Part shown: in pieces, positions 32,492 through 40,778 of the stretch
Position numbering within the stretch: the first letter of the stretch is position 1
Layout: the number at the start of each line of letters is the position of its first letter
Origin: Rhizobium sp.
Lineage (GTDB): Bacteria > Pseudomonadota > Alphaproteobacteria > Rhizobiales > Rhizobiaceae
Assembly (NCBI GenBank): GCA_019739215.1
Contig: JAHHDR010000024.1
Span: forward strand, 307,001-371,000
Direction: 5' to 3'
Length of the DNA stretch: 64,000 nt
Translations under genes and position numbers: made by a program
Notes under the pieces: generated by a model
The model's input: only the letters and a program-made list of their open reading frames with translations
Database searches by the model: none
What the model was told of the DNA's origin: nothing

Positions 32492-32860
32492 CCGCGCGAC
32501 CGGCGCACGGGCGACGATCACGATAAAGAGCAGGATCGCGATGATGATCGCGACCGAGCCGATTTTCGCGAGCGTTTCGCCCTTCTGCTGGATCGCCATG
32601 ATGATGCCCGGAAACATCAGCCAGACAGAGATCTGGGTGATGCCGACCTGGATCTTCGCCAGTATGCCGGCCGCCGCGCTCGGGACCAGCATGTAGAAGG
32701 TGCCGAACAGGGCGAGCAGCACGCCGCCGATCAGGTTGAGATGGGCATGGGCCGGCGCGAGCGTGTGATCCTGTGTCGCCGACATCCAGATGCCGAAGGC
32801 CATGCCGACCAGAAGATAGATCGGCGACGAGATCCAACAGATTCTTGCAAGCGTGTTCAT
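32483..32860 (-). CDS. Small four-helix membrane protein with an HAH motif
   Basis: The protein has 125 residues with four hydrophobic stretches. The second and third are joined by TQDHTLAPAHAHLNLIGGVL, and the His pair AHAHLN is the clear mark. The pattern is like one helix pair of heme-copper oxidase subunit I, so it may bind heme or metal, but no enzyme activity is claimed. ATG at 32860 (MNTLARICWISSPIYLLVG) is chosen because it starts the first helix. An in-frame start further up adds a charged tail and is rejected. Confidence 0.75.
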   Translation of the reverse strand: MNTLARICWISSPIYLLVGMAFGIWMSATQDHTLAPAHAHLNLIGGVLLALFGTFYMLVPSAAAGILAKIQVGITQISVWLMFPGIIMAIQQKGETLAKIGSVAIIIAILLFIVIVARAPVARST

Positions 32861-33027
32861 GGTTTCCCCCGAAAATGGAACAGCGGCGGGACGATAAGCC
32901 CGTCGGGGATTGTTGGCAATCGTCAGGAGCTGTCTCGTCGCGGGCCGGGACCGCTCGATCTGTCCGGGAACGTCTGTCTCAGTGGAGGCGGACACCCGAA
33001 AATTCATGTTGCATCGCAGTTGTAGGA

Positions 33028-33046
33028 TGATAGTATCACCCTATCA
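33028..33046. promoter_or_regulatory. Candidate GntR operator before the regulator gene
   Basis: TGATA-G-TATCA at 33028-33038 is a perfect 5-bp inverted repeat, and a third TATCA half-site follows at 33042-33046. It ends 18 bp before the GTG of the GntR gene. FCD-type GntR proteins bind short inverted repeats of this size, so autoregulation is likely. The half-site pattern itself is inferred. Confidence 0.55.
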
Positions 33047-33063
33047 CATGGGGATCGCATGAC

Positions 33064-33822
33064 GTGAAGCGGGGAATTCTGAGCACGCGGGAGCAACTGC
33101 CGGACAAGGTCGTCTCGATGCTGTTTGCCGAGATTGAATCCGGACGGATGGTCCCCGGAGAGAAGCTCCCGACAGAGCAGCAGCTTGCCGACAGGTTCGG
33201 CGTGAGCCGCAACGTGCTGCGCGAGGCCGTCGCCAAACTCAGGGCCGACGGCGTCGTCGAAACGCGACAGGGCATCGGCACCTTCATTCTCGAGCCTGAG
33301 AAGCGGCAGGTCGTGCGTATCGATGCCGCCACGCTGCAGGACGGCGAGAATATGGAGCGCCTGTTCGAGCTCCGCTGCGTGCTCGAGACCGAGGCTGCTT
33401 CGCTGGCCGCCGTGCGCGGCGGCGACGCCGATCTCGCCCGGATCAAGGCGGCGGTCGATCGCATGGGCGGCGAGGAGAGGTGGGAGGAGGGCAGTATCGA
33501 CGCCGACCTCGAATTCCATCGAGAGATCGCTCGCGCCACCGGCAATGGCTTCTTCTTCACCTTCATTACCTTCATCGGAGAACGCATCCGGGGATCGATC
33601 GAATATGCGCGGCTGACCAATCCGCTGCATGATCTCGTTGCCATCAACGTTCCCGAGCATGTCGCCATCTATGACGCGCTTGTCGCGCGTGATCCCGCCG
33701 CGTCCGGTGTTGCCATGCGCCGACACATCATGGGTGCGGCGGAGCGCGTCGGCGTGATCCTGCCGGGCCAGGCCTGGGCGCAGCCGCCACTCGGAACATT
33801 GCTCAGGAAGGAAAACCCATGA
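33064..33822 (+). CDS. GntR-family (FCD/FadR subfamily) transcription regulator
   Basis: The N-terminal winged HTH is EKLPTEQQLADRFGVSRNVL, then REAVAKLRADGVVETRQG. The C-terminal FCD domain (about residues 100-235) is all-helical, with the metal-binding pattern from DLEFHREIARATGN and ALVARDPAASGVAMRRHI. FCD regulators usually sense small organic acids. It has 252 residues and a GTG start. It heads an operon: the next ATG overlaps its stop (ATGA), and an ABC importer follows. Confidence 0.9.
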   Translation: MKRGILSTREQLPDKVVSMLFAEIESGRMVPGEKLPTEQQLADRFGVSRNVLREAVAKLRADGVVETRQGIGTFILEPEKRQVVRIDAATLQDGENMERLFELRCVLETEAASLAAVRGGDADLARIKAAVDRMGGEERWEEGSIDADLEFHREIARATGNGFFFTFITFIGERIRGSIEYARLTNPLHDLVAINVPEHVAIYDALVARDPAASGVAMRRHIMGAAERVGVILPGQAWAQPPLGTLLRKENP

Positions 33823-34253
33823 GTTTTGCCAGCACGACGCGTATCACGGATATCTGCCTGATCGTCGAGGACATCGCCGTGACGGTCGACTTCTATGTCG
33901 AGAAACTCGGCTACACGCTGCGGCGCCGTGCCGAAGGGTTTGCCGACTTCCACGCCAATGGCATCACGCTCGCGGCGTGGGAGGTCGATCACATAAGCCA
34001 GCATTGCGGTGTCTCAGGCCTCAAGGCGCCGAAGCTGGCGCACAAGGCCTGTGTCGCGGTGGAGCTCGACGCGCCCGGCCTCGTCGACAAGCACTATGAC
34101 GATCTCGTTGCCAAGGGCGTCACCTTCTATGCGCCTCCGGCCGACTATGTGTGGAATGCGCGCTGCGCCTATTTCCACGATCCGGACGGTACGCTCTGGG
34201 AAATCTATGCGTGGCTCGATGGCGGACCCGGTTCATACCATGTCGTGACCTGA
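33819..34253 (+). CDS. VOC-family (glyoxalase/dioxygenase fold) protein
   Basis: The 144-residue protein has one VOC module pair: TRITDICLIVEDIAVTVDFY, then VEKLGYTLRRR, and later ARCAYFHDPDGTLWEIYAW, which ends in the usual metal-ligand Glu. His in HISQHCGV and HKACVAV are possible other ligands. Substrate is unknown. Its ATGA overlap with the regulator and position before the importer suggest it acts on the imported compound. Confidence 0.85.
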   Translation: MSFASTTRITDICLIVEDIAVTVDFYVEKLGYTLRRRAEGFADFHANGITLAAWEVDHISQHCGVSGLKAPKLAHKACVAVELDAPGLVDKHYDDLVAKGVTFYAPPADYVWNARCAYFHDPDGTLWEIYAWLDGGPGSYHVVT

Positions 34254-34309
34254 CCGCTTCGGACAATGTCGCATCTCACATCAAAACAATGGGGAACAGG
34301 AGACGCAGC

Positions 34310-35362
34310 ATGACCAATCCTACCAACACCAACGCCATCACCCGTCGCGGATTTCTGAAGGCAGGGGTTACCGTCGCAGCCTTCGCGCCCGGCATCCAGC
34401 TTCTCATGAGCAGCGACGCACGCGCCGCCGGAAAGGTCGTCATCCAGTATGACTGGCTGATGTCCAACGGCCAGATCGGCGACGTCGCCGCCGCCGTGAA
34501 CGGCTATTTCAAGGAGGCGGGGCTGGAGGTTGAGTTCAGCCCCGGCGGTCCCAACAGTGCCACCGTGCCGCCGGTCATTTCAGGCAGCGCCCAGTTGGGG
34601 CAGTTTTCCGAGACGCCGCAGCTCTTCAACGCGCGAGCCAGCGGCATTCCCGTCAGGATCCTGGCCTGTGGCTTCCGGACAGGACCCTATGCCCTGACCT
34701 CCAAGCCGTCCAAGCCGCTGAGGACCATCGCCGATCTCAAGGGCATGAAGATAGGCATCCAGCCCACGGCGCGCTTCGTCGTCGAGGCGATCGCCACGAA
34801 GAACAACATTTCGATGAGCGATTTCGAAGTCGTCAATGTCGGATTCGACAAGGGTCCGCTGATCAGCGGCGAGGTCGATGCGATCGGCGGCTGGATCACG
34901 AACACGCAGGCGTTGAGCGTGGTCGGCGACGACCGTATCGACCTGCTGGTCAGCGATCTCGGGCTGCCGTCCTATGCTGATGTCTATTTCGCCACGGACA
35001 CGGCGGTTGAGGAAAACGCCGAGACGCTGGCGAAGTTCATCGGCGCCGTCGCCAAGGGCTGGGGCTGGGTGCATGCCAATCCCGCCAAGGCGGTTGAAAC
35101 GCTGGTAACGGCCTACCCGCAGCTCGATCTCGGCTGGGAGCAGAAGACGATCGACCTTATCCTCAAGCTGAGTTTCGACGCATCGACAGCGAAGGACGGA
35201 TGGGGCACGTTCGATCCCGCCTCGCTGGAAGAGCAGATCTCGCTCTACGACAAGATCGGACAATATCCCAACGGCCGGCCGAAGGTGGAGGATCTCTATA
35301 CGACCCGAATCCTGGAGATGACGGCGGCCGAACGTCCGAAACTCGACGCGCCGGGCAGCTGA
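34310..35362 (+). CDS. ABC importer periplasmic binding protein, NMT1/SsuA type, Tat-exported
   Basis: The N-terminus reads NAITRRGFLKAGVTVAAF, a twin-arginine signal, with a likely cut after SSDARA|AGK. The mature protein is the NMT1/SsuA fold: VIQYDWLMSNGQIGDVAAAV, NGYFKEAGLEVEFSPGG, LKGMKIGIQP. The family imports sulfonates, thiamine precursors, nitrate or aromatic carboxylates; the ligand cannot be told here. ATG at 34310 has AGGAGA upstream. The protein has 350 residues and is followed by its ATPase and permease. Confidence 0.9.
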   Translation: MTNPTNTNAITRRGFLKAGVTVAAFAPGIQLLMSSDARAAGKVVIQYDWLMSNGQIGDVAAAVNGYFKEAGLEVEFSPGGPNSATVPPVISGSAQLGQFSETPQLFNARASGIPVRILACGFRTGPYALTSKPSKPLRTIADLKGMKIGIQPTARFVVEAIATKNNISMSDFEVVNVGFDKGPLISGEVDAIGGWITNTQALSVVGDDRIDLLVSDLGLPSYADVYFATDTAVEENAETLAKFIGAVAKGWGWVHANPAKAVETLVTAYPQLDLGWEQKTIDLILKLSFDASTAKDGWGTFDPASLEEQISLYDKIGQYPNGRPKVEDLYTTRILEMTAAERPKLDAPGS

Positions 35363-35408
35363 CGCCACCGTCGCCGCATCGCAAGCAGATTGTCACGAAG
35401 GAAACGCC

Positions 35409-36176
35409 ATGCCCGCCGCGATCGAGGCTGCCGGACTGGATATCGGCTATCGCCTGGGCACGGCCAGCATCACGGTGCTCGCCGGTCTCGACCTCAGGGT
35501 CGAGGCCGGCGGCTTTCTATCCATTCTGGGACCCTCGGGTTGCGGAAAGTCCACCTTTCTCAGGGTCGTCGCCGACCTGCTGGACCCGATGAAGGGCCGT
35601 ATATCCGTGCTCGGATCGACGCCTTCGGAGTCGCGAAGCCGCCGCGATGTCGGATTCGTGTTCCAGGATTCGACATTGCTGCCCTGGCGCACGGTGCGCG
35701 ACAATGTGCGGCTGCCGCTCGAGGTTGGACGGCACCGGCTGACACGGGCGATCGAGGACCGCAGCGGCGCGTTGCTCGAACTCATGGGCCTCGGCGCCCT
35801 GGCCGATCGCTATCCTGCGCAGCTCTCTGGCGGGCAAAGACAGCGCGCGGCGATCGCCCGCGCCCTCAACGGCGCGCCGCGGCTGCTGCTGATGGACGAG
35901 CCATTCGGCGCTCTGGACGAAATCACCCGCGACCGACTGAACGACGAGCTTCTCAACATCTGGCGCGCAACCGGCGCCACGATCCTCTTCGTTACCCATT
36001 CCATCATGGAGGCCGTCTACCTGGGTGAACGGGTTCTTGTGCTGGCAGCCAATCCGGGACGTGTCGTGGTCGACAGGGACCTGCGGCCGCTGAAAGCCGC
36101 CGGTAACCGCCGCGAGGACCCCGCCTTCGTGGCCATGATGGCCGATTTGCGACGGTCGCTGGAGACGAGCGAATGA
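35409..36176 (+). CDS. ABC importer ATPase, SsuB/TauB type
   Basis: Walker A is LGPSGCGKSTFLRV, the Q-loop is FVFQDSTLLPWRTV, the signature is AQLSGGQRQRAAIARAL, and Walker B is LLLMDEPFGALDE; the switch is FVTHSIMEAVYLGERV. It has 255 residues. It powers the importer with the binding protein before it and the permease after it, whose ATG overlaps its stop by four bases. Confidence 0.94.
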   Translation: MPAAIEAAGLDIGYRLGTASITVLAGLDLRVEAGGFLSILGPSGCGKSTFLRVVADLLDPMKGRISVLGSTPSESRSRRDVGFVFQDSTLLPWRTVRDNVRLPLEVGRHRLTRAIEDRSGALLELMGLGALADRYPAQLSGGQRQRAAIARALNGAPRLLLMDEPFGALDEITRDRLNDELLNIWRATGATILFVTHSIMEAVYLGERVLVLAANPGRVVVDRDLRPLKAAGNRREDPAFVAMMADLRRSLETSE

Positions 36177-36937
36177 CGGCTGCGTATGTCCGAAACCTGA
36201 TCCGGAGCGATGCCGCCCTTCCCGTTTTCGGCGTCGGCTCGGTGCTGATCGCCTGGCAATTCCTCATCCCGCTCGCCGGCGTGCCAGCCTACATCCTGCC
36301 GCCGCCGAGCACGGTCGCGCTCGTCTTCCAGAAGCAGTGGCCGCTGCTGCTCGGCAATCTGTGGCCCACGGTGGTCGAAAGCGTGCTCGGCTTCGTCTTC
36401 GGCAATCTCGCCGCCGTGCTGCTCGCCATCGTCTTCGTGCACATGCGGGTGGTGCGCGGCATGTATTTCCCGGTCGTGCTGTTTTTCAACACGATTCCCG
36501 TGCTGGCGCTGTCGCCGATCATCATCCTGATCTTCGGTCTCGGCATGACGCCCAAGATCGTCATTGCTTCGGTGATCTGCTTCTTCCCGACGCTGGTCAA
36601 CATGATTCGCGGCCTCGAGGCAGCCTCGCCGAATGAACAGGAACTGTTCCGGATCCTGTCAGCGACGAAGTCCGAGATATTCTGGAAACTTCGGCTTCCG
36701 CGATCGCTGCCGATGCTGTTCTCGTCCTTGCGCATCGCCTCGGCCACGGCCGTGATCGGCGCGATCGTCGGCGAATGGATCGGTTCGGAACGCGGGCTGG
36801 GCGCGCTGATCATCCAGGCGACGTTCAACTACCAGTCCGATCGGCTCTATGCCGCGATCGTGCTTTCGTCGGCGCTGTCGATCGCTCTTTTCGGCCTCGT
36901 GGTCGCCGTGGAGCGGCGGGTCCTGCGGCATCCCTGA
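36173..36937 (+). CDS. ABC importer permease, SsuC/TauC type
   Basis: Six membrane helices are seen in 254 residues, with the EAA-like coupling loop GLEAASPNEQELFRILSATK then SEIFWKLRLPRSLPMLFSSL. The N-terminus holds YILPPPSTVALVF, typical of SsuC/TauC proteins. It closes the gntR-VOC-ABC operon. The next gene, a PrpE-type synthetase, starts 117 bp on and could be co-expressed or separate. Confidence 0.93.
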   Translation: MTAAYVRNLIRSDAALPVFGVGSVLIAWQFLIPLAGVPAYILPPPSTVALVFQKQWPLLLGNLWPTVVESVLGFVFGNLAAVLLAIVFVHMRVVRGMYFPVVLFFNTIPVLALSPIIILIFGLGMTPKIVIASVICFFPTLVNMIRGLEAASPNEQELFRILSATKSEIFWKLRLPRSLPMLFSSLRIASATAVIGAIVGEWIGSERGLGALIIQATFNYQSDRLYAAIVLSSALSIALFGLVVAVERRVLRHP

Positions 36938-37054
36938 TCCACGGCTTGCGATTTGTCATTTCCCGGCACCCGGATTCTAGGCTTTGGTCTGACTTTGCCT
37001 TTCGACCTTTCCCCGTCATAATCGCCTCAAGACCAAAAATCCGGGGAGGAAAGC

Positions 37055-38959
37055 ATGGCCGGGTCCTATGAGCGGATCTATGGGGAGTGGCAACAGGACC
37101 CGGAGGGCTTCTGGGGCGAGGCGGCGAGGGCCATCGATTGGGTTCGACCACCGGAGACGATCTTCGACGCGGGTGCCGGTGTCTACGGCCGATGGTTTCC
37201 CGATGCCGAGATCAACACCTGCCACAATGCAGTCGATCGCCATGTCGCTGCCGGTCGAGGCGCTCAGAAGGCGATCGTCTATGACAGCCCGATGGCGGGC
37301 ATCCAGCGCAGTTACAGCTATGCCGAGACGCTGTCGGAGGTGAAGGCGCTGGCCGGTGTCATTGCCTCGCTTGGCGTCGGCAAGGGCGATCGCGTGATCA
37401 TCTACATGCCGATGGTGCCCGAAGCGGTGTTCGCGATGCTGGCCTGCGCGCGGCTCGGCGCCGTGCATTCGGTGGTTTTCGGCGGTTTCGCCGCCCATGA
37501 ACTGGCCACCCGCATCGACGATTCCGAGGCAAAGCTTATCATTACCGCGAGCTGCGGCCTCGAGCCCGGCCGCGTCATCGCCTACAAGCCGCTGATCGAT
37601 CACGCGATCGACGAGGCGCGACACAAGCCGCTCCATTGCCTGCTGTTGCAACGTCCTGAACTGGCAGCCGCGATGCAGCCGGGCCGCGACGTCGATTACC
37701 GGCAGGCGATGGCGGACATCCGGGCACGGGGGGCGGATGATGTCGCCTGCGTTCCGGTCAAGGCGACGGATCCGCTCTATGTGCTCTATACGTCGGGCAC
37801 GACCGGGCAGCCCAAGGGCGTGGTGCGCGACAATGGCGGCCATGCCGTGGCGCTGGCCTGGTCGCTGGGGAACATCTTCGGCATCGAGCCCGGCGACGTC
37901 TACTGGGCGGCTTCGGACATCGGCTGGGTCGTCGGCCACAGCTACATTGTCTACGGCCCGCTCATCGGCGGCGCGACGACGATCCTTTACGAGGGCAAGC
38001 CGGTGGGCACGCCGGATGCCGGCGCGTTCTGGCGCGTCATCAGCGACCATGACGTCTCGGTGCTGTTCACCGCGCCAACGGCGTTCCGCGCCATACGTCG
38101 CGACGATCCAGAGGGTGAGCTGGTGCGTGCCTATCCGCGCCAGAAGCTGCGGGCGCTGTTCCTCGCCGGCGAGCGCGCCGATCCCGAGACGATCAAGTGG
38201 GCGGAGACGCAGCTTGGTATTCCCGTGATCGACAACTGGTGGCAGACGGAGACCGGCTGGCCGGTGGCGGCCAATCCGCTCGGTCTTGGCCGGATGCCGG
38301 TCAAATACGGTTCGCCGGCCCGGCCGCTGCCCGGCTATGACGTCCAGGTCCTCGATGATGCTGGTCATCCCCTGCCTGATGGCACGCTCGGCAATGTCGT
38401 CATCAAGCTGCCGATGCCGCCGGGTTGCCTGCCGACGCTGTGGAACGCCGACGCGCGTTTCCGGTCCGCCTATCTCGAGGAGTTTCCCGGCTACTACAAG
38501 ACGGCGGATGCCGGCTATCTCGACGAGGATGGCTATCTCTTCATCATGTCGCGCACTGACGACATCATCAATTGCGCCGGCCATCGCCTGTCGACCGGGG
38601 CGATGGAGGAGGTCTGCGCCACCCATCCCGATGTTGCGGAATGCGCGGTGATTGGTGTCGCCGATGATCTCAAGGGGCAGATACCCTGCGGCTTCCTGGT
38701 GCTGAAGTCGAACTCGGTGAAGCCGCACGCTGAGATCGAGAAGGAGGTGGTGGGGCTGGTTCGCGACCAGATCGGCCCGGTCGCGGCCTTCAAGATGGTG
38801 CTCTGCGTCAAGCGGCTGCCGAAGACGCGGTCGGGCAAGATCCTGCGCGGGACGATGCAGAAGATCGCCGATCACGAACCGTGGAAGATGCCGGCGACGA
38901 TCGACGATCCTGACATCCTCGAGGAGATCGGCGAGGCGCTCCGCGCGCGCGCCAGATAG
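37055..38959 (+). CDS. prpE: Propionyl-CoA synthetase / acetyl-CoA synthetase-like enzyme
   Basis: This AMP-forming acyl-CoA synthetase of the ANL family has 634 residues. Marks are the ACAS_N region YERIYGEWQQDPEGFWGEAA, the P-loop LYVLYTSGTTGQPKGVVRDN, the WWQTETGWPV motif, and PKTRSGKILRGTM with the catalytic C-terminal Lys. The SIP-type IGWVVGHSYIVYGPLIGGAT sequence fits PrpE better than Acs. It activates short acyl chains, likely propionate. It follows the importer operon, which hints at a shared catabolic use, but that is inference. Confidence 0.88.
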   Translation: MAGSYERIYGEWQQDPEGFWGEAARAIDWVRPPETIFDAGAGVYGRWFPDAEINTCHNAVDRHVAAGRGAQKAIVYDSPMAGIQRSYSYAETLSEVKALAGVIASLGVGKGDRVIIYMPMVPEAVFAMLACARLGAVHSVVFGGFAAHELATRIDDSEAKLIITASCGLEPGRVIAYKPLIDHAIDEARHKPLHCLLLQRPELAAAMQPGRDVDYRQAMADIRARGADDVACVPVKATDPLYVLYTSGTTGQPKGVVRDNGGHAVALAWSLGNIFGIEPGDVYWAASDIGWVVGHSYIVYGPLIGGATTILYEGKPVGTPDAGAFWRVISDHDVSVLFTAPTAFRAIRRDDPEGELVRAYPRQKLRALFLAGERADPETIKWAETQLGIPVIDNWWQTETGWPVAANPLGLGRMPVKYGSPARPLPGYDVQVLDDAGHPLPDGTLGNVVIKLPMPPGCLPTLWNADARFRSAYLEEFPGYYKTADAGYLDEDGYLFIMSRTDDIINCAGHRLSTGAMEEVCATHPDVAECAVIGVADDLKGQIPCGFLVLKSNSVKPHAEIEKEVVGLVRDQIGPVAAFKMVLCVKRLPKTRSGKILRGTMQKIADHEPWKMPATIDDPDILEEIGEALRARAR

Positions 38960-39056
38960 TCCGGGGACGCGACGGACACGCCGGTCCGCAGAAAATACTT
39001 GACTTGATTTGTCATGATTAATATCGAGGTGAAACTTTCATAAAGAGGGTTTCATC

Positions 39057-40142
39057 ATGTCTGTGCTGCAATTTTTCCGTTCTCCCCTCTCTCTGACCGC
39101 TGGCGTTACGATGCTCGCGGGAACGGCTTTCGCCGCCGATACGGTCACCATCAAGGACTCCCGTGGCAACGAACTGGCCATCGAGCGGCCCGTCGCCACC
39201 GTCGCGATCTTCCCGCTGCCGATCCCCGAGGCGCTGATCGCCATCGATGGCGGCACCCAGCGGCTGATGGCGATCAATCCGCGCGCCAAGACCGCGCTGA
39301 TGAACGGCGTGATCGGCCAGCTCTTCCCCGAGATCGCCGACATCCGCACCGATCTCGTGGCGCCGAACTTCATTCCGAATGTCGAGGAAATCCTCAAAGC
39401 CAAGCCAGATGTCGTGCTGCAATGGCAGGCCAAGGGCGACCTGCGCGTCGCGCCGATGGAAAATGCCGGCATCAAGGTCGCGACTGTCAGCACCGAATCG
39501 CGCGAGACTCGCCGGGGCTATATCGCCATGCTCGGCCAGATCCTCGGCAAGGAAGATCGCGCCCAGGCCTTCCTCGACTGGGAAGACAAGACCGTGAAGG
39601 ATATCGCGGCGGTGCTCGACAAGGCGGGCAAGCCCAAGCCACGCATCGTCTTCATCGACAGCATGAACGACAACGAATTCGTGGTCTTCGGCCGCGAGGA
39701 GGCCTATTTCGCGGCGTCCGGCCTCGCCAATGCCGCGACCGAGGCGGGCTTCACCGAGGGTTCGGTCAAGGTCGGCGCGGAGTCGTTGCTGCAGTGGAAT
39801 CCGGACATCATCTTCGTCAACTACTATGACGACGCGATCAGGCCGGACGACATTCTCAAGCATCCGGTTCTCGGCGCGCTCGATGCGGTCAAGAAGGCCC
39901 GGGTCTACAAGACGCCGGCCATCGACCCGGCAACCGCCGCCGGCGGGGAACTGGCCTATCTGTGGTTTGCCGAGATCGGCTATCCCGACCTCTTCGACGC
40001 CGACATGCGCAAGGCCGTCTCGGACGGGTTCCACCTGCTCTACGGCAAGACGCTCTCCGATGCCCAGATCGACAAGCTGATGCAGATGGACTGGAACGGC
40101 AGGAGCGCCGGTTACGCCGAGACCTTCGCGGCTTCCAACTGA
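39057..40142 (+). CDS. Iron-siderophore-type ABC importer binding protein
   Basis: The signal peptide is residues 1-25 (SPLSLTAGVTMLAGTAFA|AD). The mature protein is the class III helical-backbone fold: VTIKDSRGNELAIERPVATV, KPDVVLQWQAKGD, SLLQWNPDIIFVNY and KKARVYKTPAIDPATAAGGE. This fold binds Fe-siderophores, heme or cobalamin. No TonB receptor gene is nearby, so the ligand is open. It heads an operon: two unknown proteins, then the permease and ATPase. An inverted repeat, TGAAAC at 39030 and GTTTCA at 39049, lies before the start and could be a site or a leader hairpin. Confidence 0.9.
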   Translation: MSVLQFFRSPLSLTAGVTMLAGTAFAADTVTIKDSRGNELAIERPVATVAIFPLPIPEALIAIDGGTQRLMAINPRAKTALMNGVIGQLFPEIADIRTDLVAPNFIPNVEEILKAKPDVVLQWQAKGDLRVAPMENAGIKVATVSTESRETRRGYIAMLGQILGKEDRAQAFLDWEDKTVKDIAAVLDKAGKPKPRIVFIDSMNDNEFVVFGREEAYFAASGLANAATEAGFTEGSVKVGAESLLQWNPDIIFVNYYDDAIRPDDILKHPVLGALDAVKKARVYKTPAIDPATAAGGELAYLWFAEIGYPDLFDADMRKAVSDGFHLLYGKTLSDAQIDKLMQMDWNGRSAGYAETFAASN

Positions 40143-40154
40143 GAGGCGGCAGGC

Positions 40155-40778
40155 GTGAAGGACATAGGCTTCATAACGTCCGGAGACGGCGCGCAGCTGC
40201 AATGCTACCGCGACTATGCGGCCCATATCGACGCGGAGATCTACCTGCGTTACCTCGACCGGGTCGATCTGAAGGCGTTTCGGACGATCGTCGTGCCCGA
40301 CTTCTCCAACCAGGCGCTGCTGCTGGAGCATGCCGCGCAGCTCAACGCCTATCTTGCCGGCGGCGGCTTTCTGATCGTCTTCGAGCCCAACCGGATGGAT
40401 GAGTGGCTCGATGTTGTCGAGGTTCAGTGGTTCTCGCGGGAAACCGAGGACTGGAAATGGTGGATGAAGCCCGGCGGGCGGATGGAGGCCTACCAGCCTA
40501 ATCCGGACCATTCGATGGCGCGCGCCATTCCGCTCGCCGACATGTGCTGGCATTTCTTCGGCGCGTTCCGTCTTCCGCAGGGCGCGACGCCCATCCTCAA
40601 CCTCGACAATGACGAGGGCTGCCTGATCTACGACCAGGTGCTGTCCGGCGGCGGGCGGCTGATTGCCTCGACCATCGATCCGCATACGCATCATGGCCGC
40701 CGGTTCATGCCGGCAACCACGCGGTTCCTCGACGGCTTCTATCCGTGGCTCAAGCGGGAGGTGCAATCCCGTGACTGA
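40155..40778 (+). CDS. Unknown protein A of the siderophore-type ABC operon, GATase/ThuA-like fold suspected
   Basis: GTG at 40155, with AGG upstream, gives 207 residues and no signal peptide. A Rossmann-like pattern is seen: DLKAFRTIVVPDFSN at about 35-50, then AAQLNAYLAGGGFLIVFEPN at about 65-85. This is like the GATase1/ThuA middle domain. There is also a Trp-rich stretch (WFSRETEDWKWWMKPGG), LNLDNDEGCLIYDQ, and a His cluster (DPHTHHGRRFM) that could bind metal. No family member is named. Its end overlaps the next gene by eight bases. It is placed between binding protein and permease genes. Confidence 0.75.
   Translation: MKDIGFITSGDGAQLQCYRDYAAHIDAEIYLRYLDRVDLKAFRTIVVPDFSNQALLLEHAAQLNAYLAGGGFLIVFEPNRMDEWLDVVEVQWFSRETEDWKWWMKPGGRMEAYQPNPDHSMARAIPLADMCWHFFGAFRLPQGATPILNLDNDEGCLIYDQVLSGGGRLIASTIDPHTHHGRRFMPATTRFLDGFYPWLKREVQSRD

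Noticed and set aside
37016-38875. Open minus-strand frame of 619 codons inside prpE
   Set aside because: Antisense to a clear ANL enzyme, with no recognisable motif or ribosome site.
38960-39056. Cobalamin riboswitch before the siderophore-type binding protein
   Set aside because: The gap of 97 bp is too short for one, and no B12-box-like core is seen.
39018-40766. Open minus-strand frame of 582 codons across the binding-protein gene and unknown protein A
   Set aside because: It spans two genes with good starts on the other strand, and has no motif.
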